From the NCBI GenBank assembly GCA_902616675.1, contig CACMTV010000001.1:1-64000 (forward strand): 64,000 nucleotides of DNA, in the 5' to 3' direction. Each line of letters opens with the position of its first letter. Positions within the stretch are counted from its first letter, which is position 1. The stretch comes from an uncultured Pelagibacteraceae bacterium (GTDB lineage Bacteria > Pseudomonadota > Alphaproteobacteria > Pelagibacterales > Pelagibacteraceae). Shown here piece by piece: positions 62,312-64,000 of this stretch. Under the pieces are notes generated by a model, which saw nothing but the letters and a program-made list of their open reading frames with translations, searched no databases and was not told the DNA's origin. Both the position numbers and the translations under genes were made by a program.

Positions 62312-63354
62312 TAAATTTGAATGGAGTTCAATCAGTTGATAAATTTATAGAAAATGCTCTATACGATAAGAAATATGGTTACTATTCAAAAAAAAACCCG
62401 TTTGGTAAAAAGGGTGATTTTGTAACAGCACCTTTAATTTCACCATTATTTAGTGAAATGATATTAATATGGGTAGTTTCCTATTGGATACACCTTGGGA
62501 AACCAAAAAAGTTTTCTTTTGTTGAACTGGGTCCTGGGAATGGAGCCTTCTGTGAAACATTTTGTAAGACTTTAGAAAAATTTCCTCAATTTAAAAAATC
62601 AGTGAAAATATATTTGTTAGAAAAAAGTGAAAGACTTATTAAAATTCAAAAAAACTTATTAAAAGATAAGAATGTTACTTGGATTAAAAACTTTAATCAG
62701 ATAAAAAATGGACCAGCATTATTTTTTGGTAACGAATTTTTCGACTCTATCCCAATAAAACAGTTTCATGTTAAGAAATCAAATATTTATGAAAAATTTA
62801 TTCACTTTAAAAGCGGTAAGTTTAAAGAATTTCTTTTTAAAAAAACCTCGAAAAAAACTTTTAAAAAGCTAAAAGACTTTGGCCTAATTAGAAACGCAGG
62901 GGTTATTGAATATCCTCAAAAAGGATTTAAAATTTTGGAACCAGTTATTAAAAAAATTAATATGTTAGGTGGAGGTATTTTATTAATAGACTACGGTTAT
63001 ACGAAAGCACAAGGTAATGATACATTACAATCAATAAAATCACATAAGAAAAATATTTTTTATAAAAATATTGGAGAAGCTGATATTACTTATTTAGTTA
63101 ATTTCCAACTTTTAAATAAATTTCTTTTAAATAAAAAGCTTTTTTTAAATAACTTAGTTAGTCAAAATTTTTTTTTAAGAAAACTAGGAATTATAGAGAG
63201 AGCAGAAATTTTATCTAAAAAACTAAGTTTCAAAGAAAAATCCGATATATATTATAGATTAGAGAGGCTTTTAAGCGAAAAAAAAATGGGAGGATTGTTT
63301 AAAGTTTTATTTGCTGCGAATAACAAAACTAGGTTTAACTTAGGATTTAAATAA
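62308..63354 (+). CDS. MidA/NDUFAF7-type methyltransferase
   Basis: 348 residues, SAM-dependent MTase (PF02636). FGKKGDFVTAPLISPLFSEMI begins it; SAM motif FVELGPGNGAFCETF; NEFFDSIPIKQF and GGILLIDYGYTKAQGNDTL are the family-typical blocks. In mitochondria the homologue methylates an arginine of complex I; the bacterial role is likely similar. It is coupled to lgt and the YfiH-family gene. Confidence 0.9.
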   Translation: MINLNGVQSVDKFIENALYDKKYGYYSKKNPFGKKGDFVTAPLISPLFSEMILIWVVSYWIHLGKPKKFSFVELGPGNGAFCETFCKTLEKFPQFKKSVKIYLLEKSERLIKIQKNLLKDKNVTWIKNFNQIKNGPALFFGNEFFDSIPIKQFHVKKSNIYEKFIHFKSGKFKEFLFKKTSKKTFKKLKDFGLIRNAGVIEYPQKGFKILEPVIKKINMLGGGILLIDYGYTKAQGNDTLQSIKSHKKNIFYKNIGEADITYLVNFQLLNKFLLNKKLFLNNLVSQNFFLRKLGIIERAEILSKKLSFKEKSDIYYRLERLLSEKKMGGLFKVLFAANNKTRFNLGFK

Positions 63355-64000
63355 TGTTTTATTCAAAAAAATTTAAAAAATTTAAAAATATAAATCACTG
63401 TTTTTTTTCTAGAAAAGGTGGTTTTTCTAAAGGTATTTACAAAAGTTTAAATTGTGGTCATGGATCTAGAGATAATAAAAAAAATATTAATAAAAATTTG
63501 AATTTTGTGTCAAAAAAAATAAAAGTAAATAGAAAAAATCTTTTTTTAATGTATCAAACGCACAGTAATAAAGTAATTATAATTAACAAGAAAAATAAAA
63601 ATTTAATTAAATTCAAGTCAGATGCTATAATTACAAAAATTAGAGGAATAGCTTTAGGAGTTGTTACCGCAGATTGTGTGCCGATTATTCTTTTTGACTC
63701 TAGAAATCATACTATTGGATGTATTCATGCGGGATGGAAAGGTGCTTCTTCTGGAATTATTGAGAATACCATTAAACAATTTAAAAAAATTAATTCCAAA
63801 AATAAAATTTATGCTGCGATTGGTCCTTGTATAGGAGATAGAAGTTACGAAGTTGATTTACCTTTTTATAAAAAGTTTTTGTCTCAATCAAAAAAAAATA
63901 ATATCTATTTTATTAAAAAGAAAAACAATAAAAAATTATTTAATTTGAGAAAGTACGTTAATGATAAATTGATTAAATTAAACGTTATAGTAGATAACGT
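63354..64000 (+). CDS. YfiH/laccase-domain protein, partial at window edge
   Basis: ATG 63354-63356 overlaps the upstream stop by one base (TAATG). About 215 codons run to the window end, so the C-terminus is missing. Motifs: NHCFFSRKGGFSKGIY, LNCGHGS, MYQTHSNKV, VVTADCVPIILFD, IGCIHAGWKGASSGII, AAIGPCIGDRSYEV: the metal ligands (THS, DC, H-A-G-W) of the YfiH/PgeF family. Proteins of this group act on purine nucleosides or mis-made peptidoglycan precursors. It belongs to the lgt-midA-yfiH operon common in alphaproteobacteria. Confidence 0.9.
   Translation, partial: MFYSKKFKKFKNINHCFFSRKGGFSKGIYKSLNCGHGSRDNKKNINKNLNFVSKKIKVNRKNLFLMYQTHSNKVIIINKKNKNLIKFKSDAIITKIRGIALGVVTADCVPIILFDSRNHTIGCIHAGWKGASSGIIENTIKQFKKINSKNKIYAAIGPCIGDRSYEVDLPFYKKFLSQSKKNNIYFIKKKNNKKLFNLRKYVNDKLIKLNVIVDN

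Overview
The window looks like a piece of a SAR11 (Pelagibacterales, Alphaproteobacteria) chromosome. The signs are very low GC, lysine/asparagine/isoleucine-rich proteins with runs of K, genes that abut or overlap by a few bases, almost no non-coding DNA, and alphaproteobacterial gene blocks (dcw cluster followed by lpxC-bamD-ligA; carA-yqeY-dnaG-rpoD; petP/petR-like regulators). The species assignment is an inference from sequence style and gene content; no rRNA gene is present.

Left end (1-4.1 kb): a heptose/surface-sugar group (an HldE-like nucleotidyltransferase-kinase with the domain order reversed, gmhB, gmhA), then small poorly characterised genes: a monooxygenase-like small protein, an Ala/Lys/Glu-repeat membrane protein, a lipoprotein, three micro-ORFs and a MazG-like pyrophosphohydrolase. 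Next come fumC, uvrD and a pepP-like peptidase (4.2-9.4 kb).

9.4-30.6 kb, all on the minus strand: the division and cell-wall cluster, transcribed mraZ-ftsZ-rsmH-ftsL-ftsI-murEF-mraY-murD-ftsW-murG-murC-murB-ddl-ftsQ-ftsA-lpxC-bamD-ligA. Three things stand out. ftsZ sits second, directly behind mraZ, instead of behind ftsA. murE and murF are one fused gene. FtsA has lost the recognisable ATP-binding motifs of its family. A promoter overlapped by four 10-bp-spaced MraZ boxes precedes mraZ.

30.7-33.4 kb: the RNase P RNA gene, an AmpD-type amidase, mlaA-mlaC for outer-membrane lipid transport, and a CAT-anticodon tRNA whose acceptor stem argues for tRNA-Ile2 (lysidine-modified) rather than tRNA-Met.

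33.5-38.7 kb: an accessory island beside that tRNA. It holds a complete Type II restriction-modification pair (MvaI/BcnI-family endonuclease and a C5-cytosine methyltransferase, convergent), then a possible sulfation cluster: CysC-like P-loop kinase, sulfotransferase, membrane-anchored arylsulfotransferase-like protein and a small YIGPG membrane protein. Strands alternate here, unlike the long operons on either side. This is the best candidate in the window for a little-described system.

38.7-64 kb: core genes again: rpoD, dnaG, yqeY, carAB, a 2OG-Fe(II) oxygenase with an ELM1-like protein, trxB, an ADP-ribosylglycohydrolase-like protein with altered metal residues, an aspC-type aminotransferase, uvrB, folM/folB-like folate genes, uvrC, pgsA, ilvE, a MarR/OmpR/histidine-kinase regulatory unit, ubiK, lgt, a MidA-type methyltransferase and the start of a YfiH-family gene that runs off the right edge. 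The only gene-free stretch over 300 bases (30,569-31,123) holds rnpB and the mraZ control region.
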